From NCBI GenBank assembly GCA_903858185.1, contig CAIOHT010000032.1, positions 1-33,238 on the forward strand: a stretch of DNA of 33,238 nt. The letters are read 5' to 3'. The DNA is from an uncultured Caulobacterales bacterium. GTDB lineage: Bacteria > Pseudomonadota > Alphaproteobacteria > Caulobacterales > Caulobacteraceae. Shown one piece after another: positions 11,377 through 21,921 of the stretch (the first letter of the stretch is position 1; each line of letters begins with the position of its first letter). A program made the position numbers and the translations under genes. The notes beneath the pieces were generated by a model. That model had not been told where the DNA came from. It ran no database searches and was given only the letters and a program-made list of their open reading frames with translations.

Positions 11377-12134
11377 TGTGGGCGACCCTGATGGCGCTCA
11401 CCATCCTGCTGATCGCCTTGCCGGCGATGGCGGCGCCGACCTTTCCCGCGCTGACGGGGCGGGTGGTCGACAACGCGAACATCCTTTCGCCCGCTGTCGA
11501 GGCCTCGTTGTCCGAAAAGCTCGCCGGGCTCGAGACGGCCTCCGGTCACCAGCTGGTCGTGGTCACACTGCCGACGCTCCAGGGCCTGGAGATCGAGGAC
11601 TACGGCTACCAGCTGGGCCGCGCCTGGCAGATCGGCGACAAGACCCGCGACGACGGCGCCCTGCTGATCGTCGCGCCGACGGAACGCAAGGTCCGCATCG
11701 AGGTCGGCTACGGCCTGGAAGGCGTCATGACCGATGCGCTTTCCAGCGTGATCATCCAGAGCGCCATCGTGCCGAAGTTCAAGGCCGGCGACATGGAGGG
11801 CGGGGTTGTCGCCGGAACCGACGCGCTTGTGCAGCAGCTCAGCCTGCCGGACGACCAGGCCAAGGCCAACGTGGCGGCCGCGAGCTCACAGGCGCAAGAG
11901 AATCGCGGCGGCCCGCCAATTCCATTCATCATCCTGATCGTCGTGTTCTGGATCATCGTCATCTCCCTTCGGGGCAGGCGGCGCGGCGGGCTCGCCTCGG
12001 CCCTGCCCTGGATCATCCTCGGCGGCCTCGGCGACGGCCGTGGCGGCGGGGGCGGCTGGAGCGGCGGCGGCGGCGGCGGCTTCTCCGGCGGCGGCGGATC
12101 ATTCGGGGGCGGCGGCTCCTCTGGGGGCTGGTGA
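11376..12134 (+). CDS. TPM-domain membrane-anchored protein (YgcG-like)
   Basis: About 252 residues. A signal peptide (MWATLMALTILLIALPAMAAP) is followed by a TPM domain: LTGRVVDNANILSPAVEASLSEKLAGLE, HQLVVVTLPTLQG, RDDGALLIVAPTERKVRIEVGYGLEG, and a helix ending near LVQQLSL. After a disordered linker come one membrane helix (PFIILIVVFWIIVISL), a basic patch (RGRRRGG) and a terminal run of Gly and Ser, the usual C-terminus of this family. The start is uncertain: ATG at 11376, ATG at 11391, or TTG at 11322 are possible. TPM proteins include plant factors for photosystem II repair and bacterial partners of LemA. It is the second gene of the lemA run and overlaps none of its neighbours. Confidence 0.88.
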   Translation: MWATLMALTILLIALPAMAAPTFPALTGRVVDNANILSPAVEASLSEKLAGLETASGHQLVVVTLPTLQGLEIEDYGYQLGRAWQIGDKTRDDGALLIVAPTERKVRIEVGYGLEGVMTDALSSVIIQSAIVPKFKAGDMEGGVVAGTDALVQQLSLPDDQAKANVAAASSQAQENRGGPPIPFIILIVVFWIIVISLRGRRRGGLASALPWIILGGLGDGRGGGGGWSGGGGGGFSGGGGSFGGGGSSGGW

Positions 12135-12135
12135 C

Positions 12136-12840
12136 ATGGCGATGACCGAATCCGATCACGACCGCATCGTCGCCGCCGTGGCCGCGGCCGAGGCGAAGAC
12201 CGCGGGCGAAATCTACTGCGTTCTTTCTCCGGCTGTTTCCGACTATCGCGAGACGCCGCTGGCCTGGGCAACGGCGGCGGCGCTGATCCTGCCGGCCGGG
12301 GCCCTGTTGCTCGGCTTCGAGCCGCAGAGTCTGACCCGCTGGTTCGGCGGCTGGACCGTCGGCCACACGGCGGCGACCGACGCGACCATCCTGGCGGCCC
12401 TGACCACCTATGTCGCCCTGCAGGCGGCGGTGTTCATTGCCTCGGCGCTGATCGTGGCCATCCCGCCTCTGCGTCGCTCCCTGACTCCGACCAGCCTCAA
12501 GGCGGAGCGGGTGCATCGCGCGGCGATGGAGCAGTTCCTCAGCCACGGCCTGCACGCCACGCGCGACCGCACCGGCGTCCTGCTGTTCGCCTCGCTCGCT
12601 GAACGGCGCGCCGAGGTGATCGCCGACGAGGGCATCTACAAGGTCACCGACCCGGCCGTCTGGGACGAGGTCGTCGATCTGCTGATCAAGGGCCTGAAGA
12701 AGCGCAAGGCGGCGGACGGCTTTGTCGCCGCCGTGGAGCTGTCGGGGCGCATCCTCGCCGCCCATGTCCCGCCCGGCAACGACAATCCCAACGAACTGCC
12801 CGACCGCCTGGTCGAGCTGCCCGGTCCCGGCAAGGCGTGA
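12136..12840 (+). CDS. second TPM-domain membrane protein
   Basis: A 234-residue protein that starts one base after the previous stop. The N-terminus (TESDHDRIVAAVAAAEAKTAGEIYCVLSP) is the first part of a TPM-like domain. Two hydrophobic segments follow (AWATAAALILPAGALLLGF and YVALQAAVFIASALIVAIP). A cytoplasmic part then reads MEQFLSHGLHATRDRTGVLLFASLAERRAEVIADEGI and resembles the TPM core strand-helix order. Such a split arrangement, with membrane helices inserted in the domain, is seen in the YgcG-like partner of LemA/TPM operons in alphaproteobacteria. No signal peptide is present. Its role is unknown; it probably forms an envelope complex with the two preceding products. Confidence 0.8.
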   Translation: MAMTESDHDRIVAAVAAAEAKTAGEIYCVLSPAVSDYRETPLAWATAAALILPAGALLLGFEPQSLTRWFGGWTVGHTAATDATILAALTTYVALQAAVFIASALIVAIPPLRRSLTPTSLKAERVHRAAMEQFLSHGLHATRDRTGVLLFASLAERRAEVIADEGIYKVTDPAVWDEVVDLLIKGLKKRKAADGFVAAVELSGRILAAHVPPGNDNPNELPDRLVELPGPGKA

Positions 12841-13502
12841 TCCCCTGGGAGCATCTGGCATCCGCCGTCGTCCCGGGCGACGGCGGCGAGCTGCGGCTGA
12901 TGCGGCGCGGCGCCGAATACTCGATCATGGCGGGGCCGATCGAGCTGATGAACAGCCGACTCAGCGGATCCGAGGAGGCGCTCGCGACGCTGGCCCATGA
13001 ACGGCTGGCCAGGGTCGCCGCGCCGCGCGTCCTGATCGGCGGGCTGGGCATGGGCTTCACCCTGCGCGCGGCCCTGGCCGCCTTCGGCCCGAAGGCGCGG
13101 ATTGTCGTCGCCGAACTGGTCCCCGCCGTCGTCGACTGGGCGAAGGGGCCGCTGGCCGGGCTTTATGGCGACAGCCTCGCGGACAAGCGTGGTGAAATCC
13201 GCCAGGGCGACGTCGCGGCCCTGATCGCCGAGGGCGGCTGGGACGCGATCCTGCTGGACGTCGACAATGGTCCCCAGGGCCTGAGCCGCGCGGGCAACGA
13301 CGGGCTCTACAGTTTTGGCGGTCTCGGCGCGACGAAGGCTGCGCTGAAGCCCGGCGGCGTGCTCGGCGTCTGGTCCTCGTCATCCGATCACGGCTTCACC
13401 AACCGCCTGAAGCGGGCCGGCTATGCGGTCGAGGAAATCGGCGTCCGCGCCCATCGCGGGCGAGGCGCGCGGCACACCATCTGGATGGCGAAGAAGACCT
13501 GA
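12837..13502 (+). CDS. spermidine synthase-like (SAM-binding fold) protein
   Basis: A 221-residue Rossmann-fold protein. The glycine-rich motif is VLIGGLGMGF (about 65-74), the acidic residue ending the second strand is Glu93 in VVAELVP, and IRQGDVAALI and ILLDVDNGPQGLS (about 137-150) follow as in spermidine synthases. The C-terminal LGVWSSSSDHGFTNRLKRAGYAVEEI is also typical. It is shorter than true spermidine synthases (about 280 residues) and lacks their N-terminal beta domain, so the substrate may differ. The GTG start overlaps the previous stop as GTGA, indicating translational coupling with the TPM gene. Confidence 0.8.
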   Translation: MIPWEHLASAVVPGDGGELRLMRRGAEYSIMAGPIELMNSRLSGSEEALATLAHERLARVAAPRVLIGGLGMGFTLRAALAAFGPKARIVVAELVPAVVDWAKGPLAGLYGDSLADKRGEIRQGDVAALIAEGGWDAILLDVDNGPQGLSRAGNDGLYSFGGLGATKAALKPGGVLGVWSSSSDHGFTNRLKRAGYAVEEIGVRAHRGRGARHTIWMAKKT

Positions 13503-13643
13503 CGACCAGCCATCGACGGATGCTGATACGCTCCGAAGGCCTTGATGGACGGGTTCGCCGGAGCAAGAATGCTCATCCGGACGACCTCAGCCTGAAGCAG
13601 GTGATGGTCGGCCAATCCACGTCCAGCGGTGACCACTGCCTCC

Positions 13644-14081
13644 ATGACCGGCTCCATCGATCCCACCCGTCCGCAGTTCGACGCCTTCAAGAACCTGCCC
13701 CGCGACGAACCGATCCACATGCTCAACCTGGTGCGCTTGAGGCCGCTGGCCGACTATCCGGCGGACCACCCCAACCACGGCAAGGGCATGACCGGTCTCG
13801 ACGCCTACCGCGCCTACGGTCGCGACAGCGCCGAGGTGTTCAAACGGGTCGGCGGCCGGCAGGTCTGGGCCGGGCGACCGGACGTCGTCCTGACCGGTCC
13901 GACCGACGAGCGCTGGGACATCGCCTTCATCGCCGAGTACCCGGGCGGCGGGGCCTTCCTGGCCATGGTCACCGACCCCGGCTACCGCGAGCATGTCAAA
14001 CACCGTCAGGCCGCCGTCGAGGACAGCCGCCTGATCCGCATGGCCCCGTTCACGGAGCTCGGTGAGGGGTTCGGGGAGTAG
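13644..14081 (+). CDS. DUF1330 family protein
   Basis: A 145-residue protein with the DUF1330 pattern: DPTRPQFDAFKNLPRDEPIHMLNLVRLR, then GLDAYRAYGRDSAEVFKRVGGRQVWAGRP, and an ending that includes FIAEYPGGGAFLAMVTDPGYREHVKHRQAAVEDSRL. This is a ferredoxin-like alpha/beta dimeric-barrel fold. An in-frame GTG 15 bases upstream could also start it; neither has a clear Shine-Dalgarno. The biochemical role of the family is not known. It is convergent with the deacylase gene, and a hairpin repeat lies in the 33-base gap. Confidence 0.85.
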   Translation: MTGSIDPTRPQFDAFKNLPRDEPIHMLNLVRLRPLADYPADHPNHGKGMTGLDAYRAYGRDSAEVFKRVGGRQVWAGRPDVVLTGPTDERWDIAFIAEYPGGGAFLAMVTDPGYREHVKHRQAAVEDSRLIRMAPFTELGEGFGE

Positions 14082-14083
14082 AA

Positions 14084-14112
14084 GCGGAGATGTACCGTAG
14101 GTCCGTGTCCCC
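14084..14112. repeat. dispersed hairpin repeat, copy 1
   Basis: GCGGAGATGTACC (14084-14096), loop GTA, GGTCCGTGTCCCC (14100-14112). The inner arms pair imperfectly. It matches the hairpin at 22327-22355 in 11 of 13 bases on the left arm and 12 of 13 on the right. It fills the gap between two convergent genes (stops at 14081 and 14115), so it could end transcription from both sides. Confidence 0.65.
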
Positions 14113-14114
14113 GG

Positions 14115-15857
<1,743 letters not shown>

Positions 15858-15924
15858 GGTTTCCATCCCTTATCGTTGATCAGGATGGTCGGACCGGGTG
15901 ACGCGAACGTCAAGCGATGATGGC

Positions 15925-16281
15925 CTATTTCAGCTCGACAGCCGCGATCCGCCGGCACCCGTCTGCGGGGCAGCCCGGTGGATTGGCGGCCGGATCCTTC
16001 ACATAGAGGATGCCCAGCGGCCGGGCGCCGCTCTTGGCCGCCATGGCCAGCCGCAACACCGGATCGGTCAGCGGCCCCATGGCCTCGATGGCGAACTCGC
16101 GCGGGGCGGCGCCGCCTCCCTGCAGTGTCGAGGCCGCGCAGGACACGATGAGGCGATCGCGATAGGCGGAGATCGTCGCCACCGAACAATCCAGCCACGC
16201 CCCGCCCGCAGGCGCCTCGGCGGCCACCGCCGGACCCGACAGTCCCGCAGCCAGAATCAGTACCGTACAGATGGTTCGCAT
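15925..16281 (-). CDS. small exported protein of unknown function
   Basis: A 118-residue protein with a signal peptide (MRTICTVLILAAGLSGPAVA, cleavage after AVAAEA). The mature part has cysteines in WLDCSVATI and LIVSCAAST, and a pair in PPGCPADGCRR. Four cysteines suggest two disulfides. The ATG at 16281 follows GGGGAGGACGCC, a strong Shine-Dalgarno; an ATG 27 bases further upstream adds non-signal residues and was rejected. I do not recognise the family. It is divergent from the thiolase gene, and the TCAAAC/GTTTGA palindrome lies in the shared 153-base spacer. Confidence 0.75.
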   Translation of the reverse strand: MRTICTVLILAAGLSGPAVAAEAPAGGAWLDCSVATISAYRDRLIVSCAASTLQGGGAAPREFAIEAMGPLTDPVLRLAMAAKSGARPLGILYVKDPAANPPGCPADGCRRIAAVELK

Positions 16282-16400
16282 GGCGTCCTCCCCGGCGAAG
16301 GGGATCACAGAGCCGGACGTGGGCCAAGTCCCGCCGACCGGTTTACGTGCGCGTGAACTTTTCCTTTGCGTCAGGTTCGCCTAGGGTCGCCGCCGACAAT

Positions 16401-16416
16401 TCAAACTGTTGTTTGA
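16401..16416. promoter_or_regulatory. TetR-type operator-like palindrome before the thiolase
   Basis: TCAAACTGTTGTTTGA is a perfect inverted repeat with arms of six bases and a four-base centre. It ends 18 bases before the thiolase ATG. The form AAAC-N(2-4)-GTTT matches, from memory, the sites of the fatty-acid regulator PsrA and relatives (TetR family). It would block transcription or early elongation of the thiolase gene. The regulator gene is not in this window. Confidence 0.6.
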
Positions 16417-16434
16417 GAGCAAAGGGAAAACGCC

Positions 16435-17610
16435 ATGCGTGAAGCCGTAATCGTGTCCTATGCCCGCACCGGCCTCGCGAAGGCGGGTCGGGGTGGGTTC
16501 AACGCCACCCCGCCGATGTCGATGGCCGCGCACGCCATCAAGCACGCCGTCGCCAAGTCGGGCGTCGAGCTGGACTTCGTCGAGGACTGCTACCTCGGCA
16601 ACAACGCCCACGGCGCCGCCAACATCGGCCGTCTGGCCGCGCTGCTGGCCGGCATGCCCGTCAACACGGCCGGCGTGACGATCAACCGCTTCTGCTCCTC
16701 GGGCCTGCAGGCCATCGCCATGGGCGCCGACTACATCCGCGCCAGCGGCGGCGACTGCGTCGTGGCCGGCGGCGTGGAGAGCATCTCCATCCCGGGCGGC
16801 GGCATGGGCGGCTCGGGCACGGTTGATCCGGAACTGATGAACATCGCCCCGGCGATCTTCATGGCCATGATCGACACCGCCGACATCGTGGCCAAGCGCT
16901 ACGGCCTGAGCCGTGAATACCAGGACGAGTACAGCCTGCAGTCCCAGCAGCGCATGGCCGCGGCCCAGGCCGCGAACCTGTTCGCCGACGAAATCGTGCC
17001 GATGAAGACCAAGATGAAGCTGGTCAACAAGGAGACCAAGGAAGAGACCATGGTCGACTACGTGGTGGACAAGGACGAGTGCAATCGTCCGGAGACCACC
17101 CTCGAGGGCCTCGCCTCCCTGCAGCCGGTCAAGGGTCCGGGCAACTTCGTCACCGCCGGCAACGCCAGCCAGCTGTCGGACGGCGCCGCCGCCGTGGTGC
17201 TGATGGAAGCCAAGGAAGCCGAACGCCGCGGTCTCGAGCCGCTCGGCCGCTTCGTGTCCTGGGCCGCCGCCGGCTGCGAACCTGATGAAATGGGCATCGG
17301 CCCGGTCTATGCCGTGCCCAAGCTGCTCGCGCGTCAGGGCCTGAAGGTCGACGACATCGACATCTGGGAACTGAACGAAGCCTTCGCCTCGCAGTGCCTC
17401 TACAGCCGCGACAAGCTCGGCATCGATCCCGAGAAGTACAACGTCAACGGCGGCTCCATCTCCATCGGCCACCCCTTCGGCATGACCGGCGCGCGCTGCA
17501 CCGGCCACCTGCTGCAGGAAGGCCGTCGTCGCAAGGCCAAGTGGGGTGTTGTGACCATGTGCATCGGCGGTGGCCAGGGCGGCGCCGGCCTGTTCGAAAT
17601 CTACAGCTAG
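16435..17610 (+). CDS. acetyl-CoA C-acyltransferase (thiolase)
   Basis: A 391-residue thiolase that cleaves 3-ketoacyl-CoA or condenses acetyl-CoA. The nucleophile Cys87 is in [13 protein letters not shown], the conserved ELNEAFA lies near residue 316, His346 is in [12 protein letters not shown], and the second catalytic Cys376 is in [15 protein letters not shown]. Length is normal for the family. The insertion [29 protein letters not shown], around residues 190-220, is of the type found in degradative thiolases (FadA-like), which favours beta-oxidation over PHB synthesis. The ATG follows AAAGGGAAAACGCC. It stands alone, with an operator-like palindrome before it and a terminator after it. 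Confidence 0.94.
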   Translation: MREAVIVSYARTGLAKAGRGGFNATPPMSMAAHAIKHAVAKSGVELDFVEDCYLGNNAHGAANIGRLAALLAGMPVNTAGVTINRFCSSGLQAIAMGADYIRASGGDCVVAGGVESISIPGGGMGGSGTVDPELMNIAPAIFMAMIDTADIVAKRYGLSREYQDEYSLQSQQRMAAAQAANLFADEIVPMKTKMKLVNKETKEETMVDYVVDKDECNRPETTLEGLASLQPVKGPGNFVTAGNASQLSDGAAAVVLMEAKEAERRGLEPLGRFVSWAAAGCEPDEMGIGPVYAVPKLLARQGLKVDDIDIWELNEAFASQCLYSRDKLGIDPEKYNVNGGSISIGHPFGMTGARCTGHLLQEGRRRKAKWGVVTMCIGGGQGGAGLFEIYS

Positions 17611-17680
17611 TCCAGTGGCGCAGGCCCTCTGGTCCCCGGACCAGAAGCGGCCCTGCCAATACCTCGAACACCTTGATCAA

Positions 17681-17716
17681 ACGGCCCCCGGGACCTTCCC
17701 CGGGGGCCGTTCTCTA
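17681..17716 (+). terminator. terminator after the thiolase gene
   Basis: ACGGCCCCCGGG (17681-17692), loop ACCTTC, CCCGGGGGCCGT (17699-17710) form a perfect 12-bp stem, followed by TTCTCT. The U-tract is imperfect but the stem is very stable. It lies 71 bases after the thiolase stop. Confidence 0.75.
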
Positions 17717-17764
17717 TTGTGGCGCAATCTTCCGGTTCATCGGCCGTTAAGGCAGGAGGCGTAA

Positions 17765-17929
17765 ATGTGGCCCGTCGCGCCTTCAGGAGAAACGACCATG
17801 GCCGTCAAGGCCACCTTCGCCGCCGCAGTTGCTCTGGCCATCGCCATTGCGATGTTGCTGCCGGTTCCGAACAACCGCTCGGAAGCCCACAGCTCTTCGA
17901 TCCCGACGATCGAGGTCGGCCGGGGCTGA
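17765..17929 (+). CDS. very small exported or membrane-anchored peptide
   Basis: A frame of 54 residues from the ATG at 17765, or 43 residues from the in-frame ATG at 17798. The first start has AGGAGG (17754-17759) at a spacing of five bases; the second has CAGGAGAAACGACC before it. Both are good Shine-Dalgarno sites, and either could be used. The shorter form reads MAVKATFAAAVALAIAIAML, a single hydrophobic helix like a signal peptide or membrane anchor, then LPVPNNRSEAHSSSIPTIE and a short end with VGRG. No family is recognised. It lies after the thiolase terminator, so it needs its own promoter, and is followed by a palindromic repeat pair. Confidence 0.55.
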   Translation: MWPVAPSGETTMAVKATFAAAVALAIAIAMLLPVPNNRSEAHSSSIPTIEVGRG

Positions 17930-17942
17930 CGGATCCGCCCAT

Positions 17943-18033
17943 CCCGGCGAAGGCCGGGACCCGGATCCAGCCACCGCCTTCAGACCAGGCTTCTCAACGC
18001 AGCGTGCGAAGCTGGGCCCCGGCCTTCGCCGGG
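17943..18033. repeat. pair of opposed palindromic repeats (REP-doublet-like)
   Basis: CCCGGCGAAGGCCGGGACCC (17943-17962) recurs on the other strand at 18014-18033 with 19 of 20 bases identical. Each unit folds on itself (CCCGGC, loop GAAG, GCCGGG), and the two units can also pair with each other across a 51-base spacer. It lies between the small peptide gene (+) and the lipoprotein gene (-), whose 3' ends face each other. Units of this form resemble REP/BIME-type elements that are common in intergenic DNA of Caulobacterales and Sphingomonadales; that comparison is from memory. Confidence 0.75.
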
Positions 18034-18049
18034 GGAGCGGGTTTTGCAG

Positions 18050-18505
18050 CTACTGCCCCTCGCGCGGCTGTTCCGCGGTCGGGAAGGCGCAGCCCTTCAG
18101 CGTTTCCGCGCCCCAGACGACCTCGGCCGAATAGCCGTACTTCAGATCGCTCATCCCGTCCGAACAGTCGCCCTTCGTCACGGTGACTGTCACCGGCGTC
18201 GCGCCTGCCTGGGCGGTCCAGGTCGCCTTGCTGTCGGTTGCGGCGAGGCCGGCGTTGCTGGCGGTCGCCGGACCAGCGTCCGGACGTGTCAGGACAATGT
18301 CCGTCCCCTTGATGTCCACACCCCAGAATGGCTCGGTCCCCCGGGCGCTGAAGTCGACCTTGAACGCCGCGCCGGCCTCGGCAGCGGGCGGCGGCGCCTC
18401 TACGGGCGCATCAGCGGGCGGCGCACTCTCTCCACCACCGGGCGCTTCCGGCGCACAGGCGGCGAGCAACAGGGCGAGGGCGGACAGGGTGACGATGCGG
18501 CGCAC
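18050..18505 (-). CDS. lipoprotein, COG3650-like
   Basis: A 151-residue lipoprotein. The signal VRRIVTLSALALLLAACAP ends in a lipobox with Cys. A disordered Pro/Ala/Glu linker follows to about residue 45. The domain begins VDFSARGTEPFWGVDIKGTD and ends with DCSDGMSDLKYGYSAEVVWG, then LKGCAF; both motifs are typical of COG3650-type lipoproteins (often paired with META/HslJ domains). Two cysteines (DCSDG and KGCAF) may form a disulfide. The GTG at 18505 has GGAGGAG eight bases upstream; an ATG at 18553 would add residues that spoil the lipoprotein signal. It is divergent from the methyltransferase gene with a spacer of 46 bases. Confidence 0.8.
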   Translation of the reverse strand: MRRIVTLSALALLLAACAPEAPGGGESAPPADAPVEAPPPAAEAGAAFKVDFSARGTEPFWGVDIKGTDIVLTRPDAGPATASNAGLAATDSKATWTAQAGATPVTVTVTKGDCSDGMSDLKYGYSAEVVWGAETLKGCAFPTAEQPREGQ

Positions 18506-18551
18506 GACGGCTTCTCCTCCACGGGGCCGGAACAGGTTACCCTCGCTTTGC

Positions 18552-19673
18552 ATGAGTCGGAACGCCCCTCTCGGATTCTACGAATTCTTCGCTGGCGGCG
18601 GGATGGCCCGGCTCGGGCTGGGCGAGGGCTGGTCCTGCCTCTACGCCAACGACTTCGACCCGGTGAAGGCCGCGACCTACCGGGCAAACTTCCCCGACGC
18701 CGATCAGCATTTCCACCCGGACGACGTATGGCAGGTGAAGCCGTCAGACCTGCCCGGCCGCGCCGACCTCGCCTGGGCCTCAAGCCCCTGCCAGGATTTC
18801 AGCCTTGCAGGGCACCGCAAGGGGCTGGAGGGCGGGCGATCGTCGGCCTTCTTCGGCTTTTGGCAATTGATGGAGGCGCTCAACGCCGAAGGCCGCGCGC
18901 CCCGCACCATCGTCATCGAGAATGTCGTCGGCCTGTTCTCGTCGCACGGCGGGGCGGACTTCACCGCCCTCTGTGCCGCGCTCGCCAGCCAAGGCTACCG
19001 CTTCGGCGCGCTGGAGATCGATGCCGCGCGGTTCACACCGCAGAGTCGGCCGCGCGTCTTCGTGATCGCCAGCCGCGACCCCGGCCGGGCGCCGCTCGGC
19101 CGCTGCGTCTTCCATACCCGGGCCGTCGAACAGGCGCACGCCCGTCTGCCCGCCGAACTGCAGGCGCTCTGGCTCTGGTGGGACCTGCCGGCGCCGCCCG
19201 CGCGAAACACCGACCTCGCCAGCCTGCTCGACGCCGACAGTGAAGTCATGTGGCGGTCGGACAGCCAGACCGGGCGCCTGCTCGAGCAGATGACTCCACT
19301 CAATCGCGCCCGCCTCAACGGCGACGAGCACCGCACGGTCGGCGCGGTCTATCGCAGGACGCGGGCCGGCGCGCCTCGCGCAGAGGTCCGGACAGACGGC
19401 CTTGCGGGCTGCCTGCGCACGGCGCGCGGCGGCTCATCACGGCAGTCCATCGTCGTAGCGCAGGACGGCGGGATCCGTTCGCGGCTGCTGACGCCTCGCG
19501 AGGGCGCGCGGCTGATGGGGTTGCCCGAGACCTATCGCCTGCCCGGCGGCGGCACCGACGCCTTTCACGTGATCGGGGACGGGGTGGCGGTTCCGGTCGT
19601 GCGCTGGCTGGCGGCCCACCTGCTGGAGCCGCAGCTGGCCTACGACGATGCCGGCGTCCTCGCCGCCGAATGA
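18552..19673 (+). CDS. dcm: C5-cytosine DNA methyltransferase
   Basis: A 373-residue enzyme that transfers a methyl group from SAM to carbon 5 of cytosine. Motif I is FYEFFAGGGMARLGL (about 9-23), the catalytic Cys80 is in SSPCQDFSLAG (motif IV), motif VI is IVIENVVGL (ENV 123-125), and motif VIII is FTPQSRPRVFVIA (about 161-173). The recognition region spans about 200-300 and includes GCLRTARGGSSRQSI. The C-terminal motif X has FHVIGDGVAVPVVRWLA. The true start is the ATG at 18552; the frame is open further upstream but that part is antisense to the lipoprotein gene. No restriction endonuclease lies next to it. A Vsr-type endonuclease follows 2.2 kb downstream, which makes an orphan or Dcm-like enzyme likely. 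The target sequence cannot be read from the protein. Confidence 0.92.
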   Translation: MSRNAPLGFYEFFAGGGMARLGLGEGWSCLYANDFDPVKAATYRANFPDADQHFHPDDVWQVKPSDLPGRADLAWASSPCQDFSLAGHRKGLEGGRSSAFFGFWQLMEALNAEGRAPRTIVIENVVGLFSSHGGADFTALCAALASQGYRFGALEIDAARFTPQSRPRVFVIASRDPGRAPLGRCVFHTRAVEQAHARLPAELQALWLWWDLPAPPARNTDLASLLDADSEVMWRSDSQTGRLLEQMTPLNRARLNGDEHRTVGAVYRRTRAGAPRAEVRTDGLAGCLRTARGGSSRQSIVVAQDGGIRSRLLTPREGARLMGLPETYRLPGGGTDAFHVIGDGVAVPVVRWLAAHLLEPQLAYDDAGVLAAE

Positions 19674-19676
19674 GCG

Positions 19677-19703
19677 CTGACAACCCTACCCGAGGGCTAT
19701 AGT
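19677..19703 (+). promoter_or_regulatory. possible cysK promoter
   Basis: CTGACA (19677-19682), 15 bases, TATAGT (19698-19703), in the 70-base gap between the methyltransferase and cysK. The spacing is short for a sigma-70 promoter, but both boxes are close to consensus and lie about 40 bases before the cysK start. Confidence 0.4.
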
Positions 19704-19743
19704 TTTCTCCGCATAAGGGCGCCTGACCTCCGGAGACCTCCCC

Positions 19744-20718
<975 letters not shown>

Positions 20719-20724
20719 CAGCCT

Positions 20725-21921
20725 GTGAAGGTCGGGGTCATCGGGTGCGGGGTCGGTGGCATGGGCGCGGCCCTGGCCCTGGCGCGCCGCGGCCATGAGG
20801 TCACCTTGCTGGAGGCCTTCGCGGCCCCTCGCCCGCTTGGCTCCGGCCTGCTGCTGCAACCGACCGGCCTGAAGGCGCTGTCGACTCTGGGTCTTGTGGA
20901 CACGATCCGCGCCGCCGGCGCCCGGATTGACCGGCTCGACGGCCGCGACCTCACCGGCCGCAAGGTGCTCGACGTCAACTATGCCGACTGGCGCAAGGGC
21001 GGCCACGGGATCGGCATTCACCGCGCCGCGCTGTTCGACGCCCTGCACCAGGCCATGCCTGCGGCCGGCGTGACCCTGATCACGGGCGCCCGGATCATCC
21101 GCATCGAGGACCAGCGGCGCCCTGTCCTGCACGACGACCTCGGCAGAGCCCATGGACCGTTCGATCTGGCGGTCGTGGCGGACGGCTCCGCCTCCAGCCT
21201 GCGCAAATCGGTCAAGCCGGGCTCGCGCGCGCGGCCCTACCCCTGGGGCGCGGTCTGGGCGAACGCTCCAGACCCGGGCGGACTCTGGAACGGCGCGCTC
21301 AGCCAGGTCTACGACCGCGCCGAGGTCATGGTCGGGGTCCTGCCGGTGGGCCGCGGGCCTGACACCGGCGAACGGCTGGTCAGTCTGTTCTGGTCATTGC
21401 CCGTCGCGGAGATGGGCGCCTTCTACGCCGGCGACTTCGACGCCTGGAAGGCGCGGGTGCGCGGTATCTGGCCGGCGATCACGCCGTTGCTGGAGTCTCT
21501 GACGGACCCCGCCGTGATGGCCCGCGCCGTCTACCGCGACGTCTGGGTCGGCCGCTGGAACCGGGACGCCACCCTGCTGATCGGCGACGCCGCGCACGGG
21601 ACCAGCCCGCAACTCGGCCAGGGCGCCAATCTGGCGCTGGTCGACGCCGTCGAGCTGGGCGAGCGCTTCAGTGGGACAACGACCTCGGTCGCGGTCACGG
21701 CGGCGGCCTACGAAGCCGGGCGACGGCGACATGTGATGATCTACCAGTTCGTGTCCTGGGCCATGACGCCGCTGTTCCAGTCGCACGGCGGCTTCTGGGC
21801 GGGCGTCAGGCGATGGCTGTTCACGCCCCTCTCGCGGGCGCCGGGCATCCGTCAGCTGGGCGCGGCGATCCTGACCGGCACGGCGCGGCTGGGCCGCTGG
21901 CCCGACGCGACCCGTCCGTGA
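20725..21921 (+). CDS. FAD-dependent monooxygenase
   Basis: A 398-residue flavoprotein of the PHBH type (class A monooxygenases, relatives of UbiH and salicylate hydroxylase). The N-terminal dinucleotide motif is VGVIGCGVGGMGAALAL (about 3-19), a second Gly-rich contact is GSGLLLQPTGLKAL, and the conserved GD motif is TLLIGDAAHGTSPQLGQGAN with the flavin-binding GDAAH. It would hydroxylate an aromatic or related substrate using NAD(P)H and oxygen. The start is a GTG at 20725, six bases after cysK. Its end overlaps the vsr start as GTGA. The substrate is unknown. Confidence 0.87.
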   Translation: MKVGVIGCGVGGMGAALALARRGHEVTLLEAFAAPRPLGSGLLLQPTGLKALSTLGLVDTIRAAGARIDRLDGRDLTGRKVLDVNYADWRKGGHGIGIHRAALFDALHQAMPAAGVTLITGARIIRIEDQRRPVLHDDLGRAHGPFDLAVVADGSASSLRKSVKPGSRARPYPWGAVWANAPDPGGLWNGALSQVYDRAEVMVGVLPVGRGPDTGERLVSLFWSLPVAEMGAFYAGDFDAWKARVRGIWPAITPLLESLTDPAVMARAVYRDVWVGRWNRDATLLIGDAAHGTSPQLGQGANLALVDAVELGERFSGTTTSVAVTAAAYEAGRRRHVMIYQFVSWAMTPLFQSHGGFWAGVRRWLFTPLSRAPGIRQLGAAILTGTARLGRWPDATRP

